NCBI GenBank assembly: GCA_013396755.1
Contig: VWZF01005531.1
Coordinates: 478,328 to 542,327, forward strand
DNA: 64,000 nucleotides
Source: Sclerurus mexicanus
Taxonomy: Eukaryota; Chordata; Aves; Passeriformes; Furnariidae
Direction of reading: 5' to 3'
Below are positions 52,914 through 64,000 of this stretch, piece by piece (the stretch's first letter is position 1; each line of letters begins with the position of its first letter). The translations under genes and the position numbers were made by a program. The notes beneath the pieces were generated by a model. That model saw only the letters and a list, made by a program, of their open reading frames with translations. It was not told the origin of the DNA and did not search any database.

Positions 52914-54264
52914 TCCCAGATGTGAATCTATAAACCATCTGTTTAAAATAACTATTGTTCAGGACTATAATTAAAAGTTATTTATTATGAATCTTGGGAT
53001 CCTATTATGGATTTGACTGACTCCCAGGTTTCTGACTTAGCAAACTGTTTATGTATTTATGAGCCATGTGTCTCTTCCGCACTCCTTGGTGCCAGAGTGC
53101 ATGTCCTTTAAACAATAGGGGGAAAAAATCCCCTACCCTCCCATAACTGTTGGCTTCTGACTCTTGCTGTCTCAGAGTTTTCTCTTAAGGACAGCAAAAA
53201 TCAAAGAATCTGAGAGCTTTCAACAGCTTCAGAGACGCTGTTGACAACACAGATGGAGGCTTGGTAATACAGATCTCCTGCATGCAGCTACTTAGTGACT
53301 TTCTAAATGTGTGGCTGGGACGAGTAATGAAATGTTGTGATTACTGAGGGTAGGAGGGGACATAATTGAAAGGAAAGGACTTGTTGCATAAGTCCCGTTT
53401 GCTCTCAGCCTCCACTTTGCTCTTGTGAAACGGGAGGGAAGGAGGCAGCAGAATTGAAGCAAGCAGATGGGCAGTAGGCACTAAGGGAAGTGTTTTGGGC
53501 AGCTGAGTGAACTGGGTGAAGGAAAAAAAAAATCCTTCTGATGACAATAACTCTTTGTTTTATATTTGTACTTTTACACCCAGCGGGCCCAGGAGATCTG
53601 CACTGGATAATGCCTGACTGCAATAGACTAAACAATGATTTACCAGCTTTGCTTTATCTGCTGGGGTCCTATGATGGATCAACAGGGTACATTAACCCCT
53701 TCCTCCACATCTGCTGGCATAGTTTTCCACAAGGTGTGAGCACTGAGATAAAACAGTGGGATTTTCTAATGAGAATTCTGGAATTAAATCCAGTAGTGGA
53801 AACAGAGGTATTTGGATGCATTTCCCTGGAGCTACATTCATCTCTTCTTAGCACAAGAGGGATTTTGCCATGAGGACTATGCCAGGGCAGCAGTATGTTG
53901 CAGTTGTAACTCTGCTATACTTTTTTTCAGCAGAAAGCCCCAAAAGGAGTGGTGGAGGCTGCAGCCCTGAGTGATACCATACCTCACACCCTGGAAAAGC
54001 AGCCCAGCCCTGAAGGCAGGACTTAGGCATCTCGGGATGACATCTGAAGCAGCCACTTTTGGAGCTGCCTGGGACTTGCCTATAATACAAGCTAGAGAGA
54101 AGGAACATAAGCTTTGCAAATCCCACCCTGCTTAAGTGCTTAGCAGCTCTTCTTGTGCTGGCAAAGATTGGCTGTGCTTACCTGGCATACACGGATCTGT
54201 CCTTTAAGGCAGGAGGATGCAGCTTCTCCTCCAAGGCACAGAGCTGACCTCCCTCTTTAATTAT

Positions 54265-54282
54265 AAAAAAAAAAGAAAAAAA
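54265..54282. repeat. A-rich run
   Basis: AAAAAAAAAAGAAAAAAA-type tract. Nothing else is associated. Confidence 0.85.
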
Positions 54283-56945
54283 GGGGTGCAGAATGGTGAG
54301 TGTGGTGAGTGTGACACCTGCCACCCACCTTTTAGAACCATGCTGTAACAACTGACTTTTGAGACACTGATCCAGGTTTGGTGCCCTCCACGTCCAGCTC
54401 CTGCTTTCCTCACAAGTATCCTTGCTGTGAGGACCAGTGGTTTTTGGGAGTAAAAGAACAAACCCCTTTCTGCTGAAGCCAGGCCACTGAGCAGCAAGTA
54501 GGTCAAGGTCTAACTGGGATAGAGAAAGGAAATGTGAATATGTAGCCTACGGCTTAAGACACTCTCCAGGTGTGAAAGACCCTTCAGTTCCTGCCGCTGT
54601 ACTGGTGGCCACTAATATTTTTTGTGAGGAACAGCTGCTTAATGCACACCAGCCCTTGGCACCAGGACATGAGCTGCAAAATCTTCCCTCCTGAAAAACC
54701 TGTTAAACCAGAAGCTTTGCTGGTTATAAGAAAGGAGGAGTAAGACCCAAATTTGGCTGCCCCCTGAGTTGGCTCAATGGTACCAAACTCGTTATTGGCA
54801 GAGAATTTTGCGGATTTAAGCAAAGCGGTGCAAACACGAGGCTTTTACTTAGGAACAACGACTAGCAAGGATCTCCTCTTTGAAATAGGTATATTGAGGT
54901 TGTCTTTAGGAGCTTGCATTGCCAACCAGAGACTTGATTTTTTGGTCTCATCTTGCTTTACCAACAAGAAACAACCCTGTCAGGATGTACCTGAGGGCAG
55001 AAGAAGGCAGACACGGGAGAGGGTGAGAAATTGCCTAGGAATCAGGAATCCGAGCTGCATGAAGCATCTGGCCTCGCAGTCCCCTGGGAATCAGGGAACA
55101 GAAAGAAATACAGAGCTGCTTTTTGCTTCTCGTCCCTCTCACTGCCATCCACAGCAATAATTTCTTCCTTTGAAGGAGTCCACTGATGTGGGTCCAGCCC
55201 AGCTAGGTTGGTTCTCCAGGGCACTCTGCATCTCGCTTCTCTCGAGGTGCACAACACATGCTGCAGCTGGGTAAATCATGTTCTCCGAAGGGGGAAACTC
55301 TAAATTGAATTCTGCCCTTCCTTCACACCCACCTTCACACCCACCCCATGCTGAAGATCTTCCCACAGTTAAAGCTCATGGGGCTGATTAAATCTTTCCT
55401 TGGGCAAACCCTCATTCAAGAGAATCAGTTCTTAGCGGAACCCTTTACCATGTGGACAGTAGTTGATTTGGTAAGCTCGATTCTGCTGCCCTTCAACAGG
55501 CGCTATGACAGCAGAGTCTGGGGCACCGTGTTCACCTGAAGGGAATCAAGTTTTCACTGTGCTCGTTAAGGAGGATGTCAAACCAGTTGTAATGCTGTGC
55601 AGTGGCTGCTTTGTGCCCATCCAGAGCTACACACCTGCCATAAATTCAGCTTAACTTGCCAGTTAAATAGCATTTACGGTGGCTGTGCAGTGCTGGAGTG
55701 ATGCAGAGCAGCCAGCACGGAGCAGTGACCTGGCTTTTTACAGTAGTCGTTTGTGTCACTGCAGCTGCGTTTGCTGATTTCACAGTGTCTTGGTAAGAGG
55801 GAGTCCTCATTTACACTGATAAGACTGAAGTGCCTTTACAGCTCCCATCAGATCAGGCAGTGACTTTGAAGAAAATAAACCTCTGATTTCAGACAAAGAG
55901 CTGGAGTGTAATAAAAGCTGCATGTTATCCTTCACAGGCACCTTGAATGAGGCCACAGGGAGCAAAATAAAAAGACTGGAAAACACGGCTTCTTTAGTTT
56001 TATGATTTACATTTTTCTAACCCTTTGATTTTTTTGCTCTCTAATTAAGTCATAAGATTGGGTGAGGTGGGTGCTTGCATGAACTAGATGGCCACCTGTG
56101 TCACTTAATGAACTGAGCTACTAATTATAGGTGGAGGTGACTTCAGAGGGCTGCTTTCAGTCAGGAATTTGAAGTAGCAAAATTTTGCTAAAAGAAACAC
56201 CCAAAGTATTTGTTTTCTGGCCCTATTTAATGGCAGGGATAACCAGAAGGGTTGACACCACTGGGGCAAGGTAGGCCATAAAAGGAATATTTCTGCTGCC
56301 TGCTGTCGCACAGCCTCTATTGACATTCCTTAATGTGCTCAGTGTGCTCTCTGGCCTTGGGAAATCACTGGCTTTTTGCCATAGAAGGATGACACTATAA
56401 TGTACAGTGATTTTATCTGCTCATGGTGTTTCGGTGGTTTCTCAGCATTTTGGGGAGAAAGATGAATTACACTAGTCATCTTTCCTGGTATAGTATGGAG
56501 TAGCCTCTTTTAAAGAACCTCCGGGTGGGCTGGATAATACCACTTGCTAAAAATGACTTTCTGCAGTGGCAGAGTTTTATCTTCTCTGAGGTTGCTACCT
56601 CTTCCTCTGCCATTTGTCCTTCTGTCACCATGAGAAGCAATTCCTGAGCTGTGCAGTTCATAGGGCAGCACCTCAAGACCCTGATGATATTTTAACACGT
56701 GCATCATGTAAGTAGTTGTTCACTTAAATAACATGGATTTCTTCAGTGGGGCACATTTTCTGTATGAGAATGGGTTCGAGTAATGAATTACTGTGTAAGT
56801 GGAGTAGACGCTATTTACTTGGGCTCCTGAATTGTTAAAAGACTGTTTTATACTGCATTCCTTCAAGGGGAGAAAGACAAATGAATCACAAGGACCATTC
56901 CTGAAGTGGAGGAGCAGACTTCTAGTCTCATGTTTGATTTTCTGA

Positions 56946-57149
<204 letters not shown>

Positions 57150-58445
57150 TAAAATGTTATCAGGGCATAGTTAGGTTGCCAAAGACAGGACAAAGCTCGG
57201 AGCTTTAGCTGGGACGTGGCCATCACCTGAGGCTAGAAGAGGGCAGTAACCATACTTAAAATATTTATGTTTACAAAGCTGGTGGAGATACAGAACTTCA
57301 CGTGTTTGTCCTGTAATTATTAGTTCTTGCATGGTGATAGTCCTTTAGAAGTACATCTTTGTTCTTCATCGCTATGTTGTCAGTCTTTTAAGAGTTATCT
57401 CCTAATTTTATCACAAATATTTTAGATGAACATCGATCCACTAGTAGTCACTGGTCAATAGGAATTCCTTAAACTTTTTGTGTGGCTGGACAGAATAGGA
57501 ATAATGCTTCTGAGTGATAAAGAGCAGGGCAATTATACATACCTATTCCTATTTCTCCTCATACTGGAAACAAACCAAGCAAATTTTGTTAATTTTACTA
57601 AACATTTCCCGATGCAAAAAATATTATTATGAACATTTTAATGAAAGCCAAATGAACAACAGTCTGAACATTAGGAATTTATTTACTGACCAATACTATG
57701 TATTCCAAGCTCTTTAGAGTGAGATGATTATAATATTAAAAAAAATAATTGCATAGCATATATCCACTATGCTTAACCACATGACAAGTATGCAAGTAGA
57801 TGAGGTTGAAAATTGGGAGTTTTTTTATATTGATGCAGTAAGCAATGTGCTCTAAAACACTAATTTTGCTGAGGGACTGCTGACACAATCAATGAGGTGG
57901 AGAATGTTGGATTCATACAGCTTTACTTAATTTTTCCTCTGTTGTTTCTAATTCCCCACTACTGATTGCACGGTACTGAGAGAGAGATAGGGTAGGATAA
58001 ATTATTGGGGAATGCAATCATGCCTTCCCGGAGGAAATACAAATGCAGGAAAACAGATTACGCTGAAATTCAGATGGAAGAGACATAATGGATCTGTGTT
58101 TTTCCTGGATGGTTGCAGAGGTGTGTTAGATGCTGTGCTTATGATTTGCTTCTGTGCTGCAGCTTTGGAATAGGTTTGGCAAGCCCCACTTTGAGGATTT
58201 GTCTAAAAGCCTGACACTTAAAAGAGAAGGAAATGAACTGGAAAAAAAATTAAAGTGTTACTGAAACAGTAAGAATTTGAAGTTACAGTTTTTACATAAA
58301 TTACCTACAATTTATTTCTTTTGTCAAATAGTGTTTAGTTTCAGCTTTATTAGGAAAAGGTTCCTAAGTGTCAGTTTGATTAGGGTGGAAGTTGATTTTT
58401 CATTTCCATAATGGCTTGTGTAGTTGCTCAGTGGTCTGAAAATTT

Positions 58446-58473
58446 TATACACATGCATATGTGCATGCATGCA
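58446..58473. repeat. Alternating purine-pyrimidine tract (Z-DNA-prone)
   Basis: Twenty-eight bases alternate perfectly between pyrimidine and purine around CACATGCATATGTGCATGCA. Alternating CA/TG/GC steps favour left-handed DNA under supercoiling (established). Repeated ATGCAT units overlap an octamer-like ATGCAAAA at the right edge. Biological use is inference. Confidence 0.6.
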
Positions 58474-59918
58474 AAATTAAGAGAAGGGATGTTTCAAAGT
58501 TGAGGATACAAACAGTGTTCTCATTCAGACTTCTTGTAAGATTTTCTGTTTGTCCTGACTTGGGGTGGATACCTACAGAACATTGATAGTTGGCTTCAGC
58601 CTGGCATCTGCAGGTTTGCATACCTGATAGCTCTAATGAGATCATTAATAGAAATTCTTAGAAAATGAAATTAAGAGGCACATGGATACTTGAGGTAGAA
58701 GAGTTAGCTAGAGTCCTCTGAATGTATCAGTGGACAGAGAGATCCCACTCATAGGCATCCAACAAGATCCCTCACCAAAAAAGTGCTAAAGAAACTAAGC
58801 AGCCCTGAGTTTGCAGAGAAATTCTTCTCATCAGCAAATCAGTAACACGTGATGAAAGTGTCTGAGTCTTTTCCTAGCGATAGAAGGTTGCCAGGGTATC
58901 CTTGCAAAGATCTCAACTTGTCACTGGGCCCAGAAATAATCTAGAAAAGGGGCAAAGAGGGACAGACAGTTTGCTGCTGCTGACCTGATCTCTGTAGTAA
59001 AGGAGGAGGGCTGCCTTCAGGGAGTTGCAGAAGAGTCTCAGGATGTTAACGTGGATGGGAATAAAGGTGCACACAGGACAGAACAGCCCTAACTTTACAA
59101 GTCTAATACTGGGCTCTGAGTTGACAATTAGTGATTAGCAGCTGTTTCTGTGTTACACAAGATACCTCTGTGGCAAGATCAGCTCAAACCTCAGTAGCTC
59201 TCCAAAGGGAAAACTGAATGTTAAGTTTGTTAGGAAAGGAGAAGGGTTCAAAACAAAACGCCCTGTTTTCCCTCTGTGTGAATCAGGTAGGCTGCTTATT
59301 CTTGCCCCTCTGAAGGCTAAAGTAGAGCTGTGGACCTTGCCCTGTATTTTTCACACTTCCCTTGGTGTCTCTTAGTGGCTGCTATTAGACAGAAGACTCT
59401 TGGCTAGAAGGATGCTTGATGTGATCTAGGATGGCAGTTTCTACATGCTTAAAAAGCAAGAAGAACTTTAAATTTCAGAATTTAAAGAAACAAAAAGCTC
59501 TTAAGGACTTAGTTTTCAAAGTAGATGTGAAATTTTTGAATACATTTTTCTGCTCCTTCTGAAAGATGCTCCCATTTAACTACAGCAGTCCTGACACCAC
59601 ACGTTGTCCCCAGGTTGTTCTGGTTCCAGGGGAAGAGGCTGATGGAACCACCTCCATCCCCCGGGAGGCTGCTTGCTCTCCTGAACGCTGCTGGAGTGTG
59701 CAAGATCCAAAAGGAGTGTCCCGTGGGGAGTAACTGGGGAATCAAGGCTGCACAGCACTGCAGCTGCTCCCCGTGGTGTCCCAGCAGCTCCCCGGCACTC
59801 CGCGCTCCAAGCTCAGCTGCAGCCGGGACTTGGCCCTGCGGCTCTTGTTCTCAGTTACTATTTTGTCAGGCTGCCAGAGTGCCCACAGGGAATGCAAGCA
59901 GGAAAAGGGAAACAGGGA

Positions 59919-59944
59919 TTTTCTTTCTTTTTTTTTTTTTTTTT
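59919..59944. repeat. Poly(T)-rich run
   Basis: TTTTCTTTC leading into 17 uninterrupted T. No neighbouring retroposon was recognised. Confidence 0.85.
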
Positions 59945-60111
59945 CCTAGTTGCATTTCATCTAAACATGAACAAAATGTTACGGAGAAAAGACATCAGAA
60001 CCTGATGGCTTTTTTCTTGGCTTCATTCCCAAAGCCTGAAAGAGCTTAATGAGGCCTTACAGGCTCTTGCCAGTTCTCTTTGATAGCTTCATGTCCTCCT
60101 ACCTTGTGAAG

Positions 60112-60148
60112 AAATGAATGAATGAATGAATAAGTGAATGAATGAATG
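60112..60148. repeat. (AATG)n tetranucleotide microsatellite
   Basis: About nine AATG units with a single AAGTG interruption. Probably polymorphic in length. Confidence 0.9.
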
Positions 60149-61008
60149 GCTGCTGTCACTTGAATACAGCATCAGGAGGATAACATTAAGACCAAAGGGA
60201 ATATTCCAGAACTGGCTTGGGTAGGAAGGAAACCACTGCTCATGAGTCATTTGTGACATTGCTGCCTGTGGATTTTATTCTATCATGAGGAGCACACAAG
60301 GACATATGCCCCCATTTCCAGGCGGTTGGACTCCCTCAACTGCTGGTTGAGGATTTCAACCCCTTTCAGCAGCCAGTTTCAGCTCTTAGGGCTGGCTTGC
60401 ACAGGGAGCTAGAAGGAGCTTATGAGATTATGGGTGTTCTGGCTGCTCTACCAACACTGTGCAGGATCCGTGTGTGCATTTGGCACTTTGTTCACAGTGG
60501 GCACCCCTAGTTTGAGATGCCCAATACCAGTTCGGTGTCCTGCTCTGAGACTGACTGGGGGGACCTTTGTGTGGGGCCCTGTCACTCACAGCCCACCCTT
60601 GCATGCTCTAAGGCAAGCTGTCAGAGGCAAGGGATGATGACATGGATGGAGAGGGATGGGATGGGAAGATAATATGTGTATTTTCCTCAAAAATCTTTTT
60701 CACCTTCACCTGAATAATCCAGGCCTGGCATCTGTCAGGGACTGGTTATGGAAAGAGATGTCTTTGCTTTTCTGCTGCTCTTTCTCCCTGCCTCTGAGAC
60801 TCTTGGTCATGTGTTCCAGCTCTGACTCAGGAGACCTGTTTCTTGAGGCTGGAAGTGCAGGTTTGTGTCAGCATTGCTTCAGTTTTTAGCTTTGTATTTC
60901 AGGCAAAGGCATACACTTTGAAGCAGTGACATACAGCCACAGGGACAGTGCCATCCAGTATAATCACAGTGCCAGCTTTGATTGCTGCTGGTTATGCCTA
61001 AGAAAAGG

Positions 61009-61036
61009 TCTCCATCTCTCCATCTCTCCATCCTTC
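61009..61036. repeat. (TCTCCATC)n octamer microsatellite
   Basis: Three TCTCCATC units with a degenerate fourth (CTTCC). Confidence 0.85.
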
Positions 61037-62154
61037 CTTTGAACTGACTCTTCTTACAAAGGTCTTAGCACATACTTTTGATACCCCTTGAGTGTCTGAT
61101 GTATGCTGTTGTGTTCAGTAGCACCTCCAATTTCGGATATTACCTTGCTAAATGTAATTTTCCATTTATGTAAGAAATGTTTAATGAACTGTCCTGACAT
61201 GTTGTCATTAATAGTTTTGCCATCAAATATCCGTTATCCACATTTTTATATTAATGTTTTTACATATAATGTTTCTCTGGAACAAAGTGACAAACATCTT
61301 AGGACATGTAATACTGGAATAAGAATTTCTTTCACTATTTGACTTTGAAGCTGTAAGCTGTGCTGAGTGTGAATGATTTTGCCAGTGTGAGTAAACTGGG
61401 TGTAAATGGCAAGTAATTGCGTCACCAAGCAACATAATTAGTGAAAAACCTCATAACCATGAGAGATAACAGTTCTCCAGCTGCCAGGCTTGTCAAGCAC
61501 ATCGAGCATCAGCTCAAGATTCAAGGCAGCTCTAACTATATGGCACTTTGGACCACAGGGTTCTTAGGTACCCTGCAGGGTGCAGGGTGACTTTTTTCAC
61601 CCTATACATACATTCATGGAACTCAAGGCATTTGGGAAGGTGAAATTCAGTTCCAGTGGGGTGCAGGGGGCAGAAACAGCACTGGGAGGAGCTGCTGTTT
61701 TCTCAGTGAATCTGAGCTGCTTCGCATGATGTGCCTGTGAACTGTGCGGTCCCAGCACAGCTCAGCCCCAGGGCCACTCCATTCTGCTGTGCTGTGCCCC
61801 CTTTATATGGCCCCTGTGCCTTGCATCCCTTGGGTGCTGTCACCGAGATGGCTCAGCTGCAAGTAGGTTTACTTGTACTCAGTTACAGAGGGAAGGGCTG
61901 GATTTTCATTGTTAGGAGCTGGTCTCGATAAGCACGGGGGAGTTTTGTATACATTTTCATGCCTCTGTGTTGACAAATGAAGACCAGGGTTACTCAACAG
62001 GAAGTTTAATTTTCTGGTAGCTGTCAATGGCTTTACCATCACTAAGAAATGTGAAAATGTATTTTATAATAGGTGTATGTGTGGTTCACAGTTGTTTTGT
62101 TGTGGCCAAGAGATTTTATGCCAGGGAAATACTGCAGAATGTGCAAGTTTTGAA

Positions 62155-62179
62155 ATTTTTTTAAATTTTTTTTTTTTTA
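62155..62179. repeat. T-rich run
   Basis: TTTTTTTTAAATTTTT followed by further T, then a GGTTTGGTTGG-type stretch. Low complexity only. Confidence 0.8.
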
Positions 62180-64000
62180 GGGGTGGTTTGGTTGGTTTTT
62201 GTTTGGCTAGAACTGGTATTTAGTGCTAGCATGCCTGGATACCTCCCTGAGGATTAATTTATCAAACACTAAATAAAACATGTCTTCTGTTTCCTTTTTC
62301 CTAATGTTTATTTTCCATGCCAATAGAGAGGTTACTTTTTTTAAAATAGAAAGTGGAGGGAAAGCAAGAAAAAAGCTTAATAGAAGAAAGATGCTGAAGA
62401 AATGAGGGATGGGGAGCCAGCCTATTGTGCACCAATCTGTCACTTTCTCTTGGGAGAATAAGGAAATGACTTGTCTATAAAATTCTCATTAGTCTAAAAT
62501 AAGCACAAATCTCTCCTGGAATCTTATTAGGCAATGTCAAATTGAGTAATAAAGAGTTGTTTTTAATGAAATGCTGAGGACACTGGTTGAGCTTTAGCAC
62601 TACTAAGCTGTCTCTTACACTCAATTCCCTATCTTCGTGGTACTGCTATGTGCTGGCCTGGCTGGGGAAGAAGAAAAAAGGGTCATTTATCAGAGTCGCA
62701 GGATTTGGAAGGACAAATGGCTTCCTGATCATCAACTTGTCCACGTGCCAATAAAAAAAATCTGCTATAATTTGCCTGTTTTGTTACTCCAGTCCAATTT
62801 TGTGTGTGGATGCTTGTTTTGGAATTAATTGTTCTCCGGAATTAAATTGGCCAAAGGTTGTTTGAAACTAAGGTGCTCAAGTATGGGATGCACAACATTG
62901 AAACAAAGCAGCTTAATAAATAAATTAGAAGTTATGTAACTATTTCAGCATCATTTTTGCTTTTTAGTACCAGGAGGACTCAAGTCTAGAGGATCATTGT
63001 TCCTTTATGAGGTGACTAGAAGGTAATTAGCATTAGTTTCCACTGCATATGCAACAATTGACCAACTTCAAAGTATTCAGTGGGTTGGTTTGATTCAGAT
63101 AAGCAACTTCAGGCTTGCATGTTTATCCAGGACTTATCTGAAGTATTTGGATTGAACGAGGTAATGGCAACAAAACCTACAACTAACTGAAAGTTAATAT
63201 TTTACATTAATAAAACACCAGCTATTCTTAAAGAAAGAAGCAGGAAAGAATAAAAAATCAGGACACACTCCTTGACTGATACGAATCACCTTAGCTCGTT
63301 TGAAATTGATGTAGACCACTGATATTCAACTTCCTTCCATATGTGGAATCCTAAAAGTTTTCCTTATGGGAGATATGACTCAGGGTCAAATTTACTTATT
63401 AATGTAAAATCTGTTACTTTTCACATATTTCTTAGAGCATTCACAGGCTTTTTGGGTTCCCCTCTTGAAAACCTCCTCTGTAGCCCTTTCTTTCAAAGTT
63501 TTGAGTAAGTATTCAGGCAGAAGTAAGTGGATGGCATTTAAGTGATTGTCCTGAACTCTGATCTTTCTTGGTTTATTCTTTTCTCCTGCTCGTGCTTTCA
63601 AATGGTGGGTGGAGACAGTAAGGTGAGGTACTAATATTTCCAAAGGGCTTTTAGGGAAATAAAACACTTTAAAATGGCTTTTAGGGACTTCAAGTATATC
63701 CCATCCTACTCTGTTGTGGAAATGCACATCAGGGTCTTTGCTGATGCCTTTGAACATGATATACTCAGTGACTGCTGCTTTCCAAGCCACAGAGGGTGGA
63801 CCTTTAACCGTGGATGAGCCAGAATGGCAGGACTGAATTGGCACACAGAGTGAGGCAGGTTTCACTCAGCTGAGTTTAGGTGAGGATCAGAAATTTCCAT
63901 GCTTCGAGTAGGGGGGCTAGGAAAGTCCAGCTGTGTGTTTGCAGGTGTCACCTGAGAGATTTGTACATTGAAAGTGAGGCTCAGAAAAACTACCTGGTAT

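Noticed and set aside
61570..61581. 12-base palindrome ACCCTGCAGGGT
   Set aside because: A short palindrome of this size is expected by chance and has no supporting context.
61659..61676. CTCF-like TGCAGGGGGCAG
   Set aside because: Only the G-run core fits. The upstream CC and CAG positions of the consensus are missing.

Overview
The window reads as vertebrate, almost certainly bird, nuclear DNA. Long non-coding stretches carry only short chance ORFs. Two exon segments have consensus splice sites on both sides, and a third has its donor, with its start lost in an assembly gap. The interspersed repeats are 3' ends of CR1 LINEs with the typical avian ATTCTGTG-type tail. Nothing resembles a prokaryotic operon, phage, CRISPR array or viral gene.

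The only protein-coding gene I can support is BMPER (BMP-binding endothelial regulator, the crossveinless-2 homologue) on the + strand. Three coding exons are visible. The end of the signal-peptide exon is at 33442-33521, with its 5' part lost in the gap. Exon 34327-34412 and exon 57018-57117 together encode the first von Willebrand factor type C (VWC1) domain with all ten cysteines. Splice phases agree (1, then 0, then 1) and the reading frame is continuous. The gene continues beyond position 64000. The start codon, 5'UTR and probably the transcription start are not readable.

Layout: 1-27120 is sequence upstream of BMPER with old CR1 fragments, microsatellites, a hairpin carrying paired AP-1 sites near 4.2 kb, a CTCF-like motif near 11.03 kb and one weak exon-like block near 15.4 kb. 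A CpG-rich island lies at about 27125-27560 and holds a strong CTCF-like motif in the opposite orientation. 27561-32040 shows nothing gene-like. 32040-33660 is the GC-rich BMPER 5' region. It contains a GAGCTGCGG-type minisatellite, an exact 256-base duplication split by a single N, and a 704-base N gap. Intron 1 is 805 bases, intron 2 is 22,605 bases and intron 3 is open-ended. Intron 2 holds three CR1 tails, two of them head-to-head, and a cruciform-prone TA/TG tract.

I did not find an undescribed biological system. The points most worth checking are the probable assembly artefact at the BMPER promoter, the distal CpG island with CTCF-like motifs, and the AP-1 hairpin. Family recognition is from memory of protein families, without a database search.
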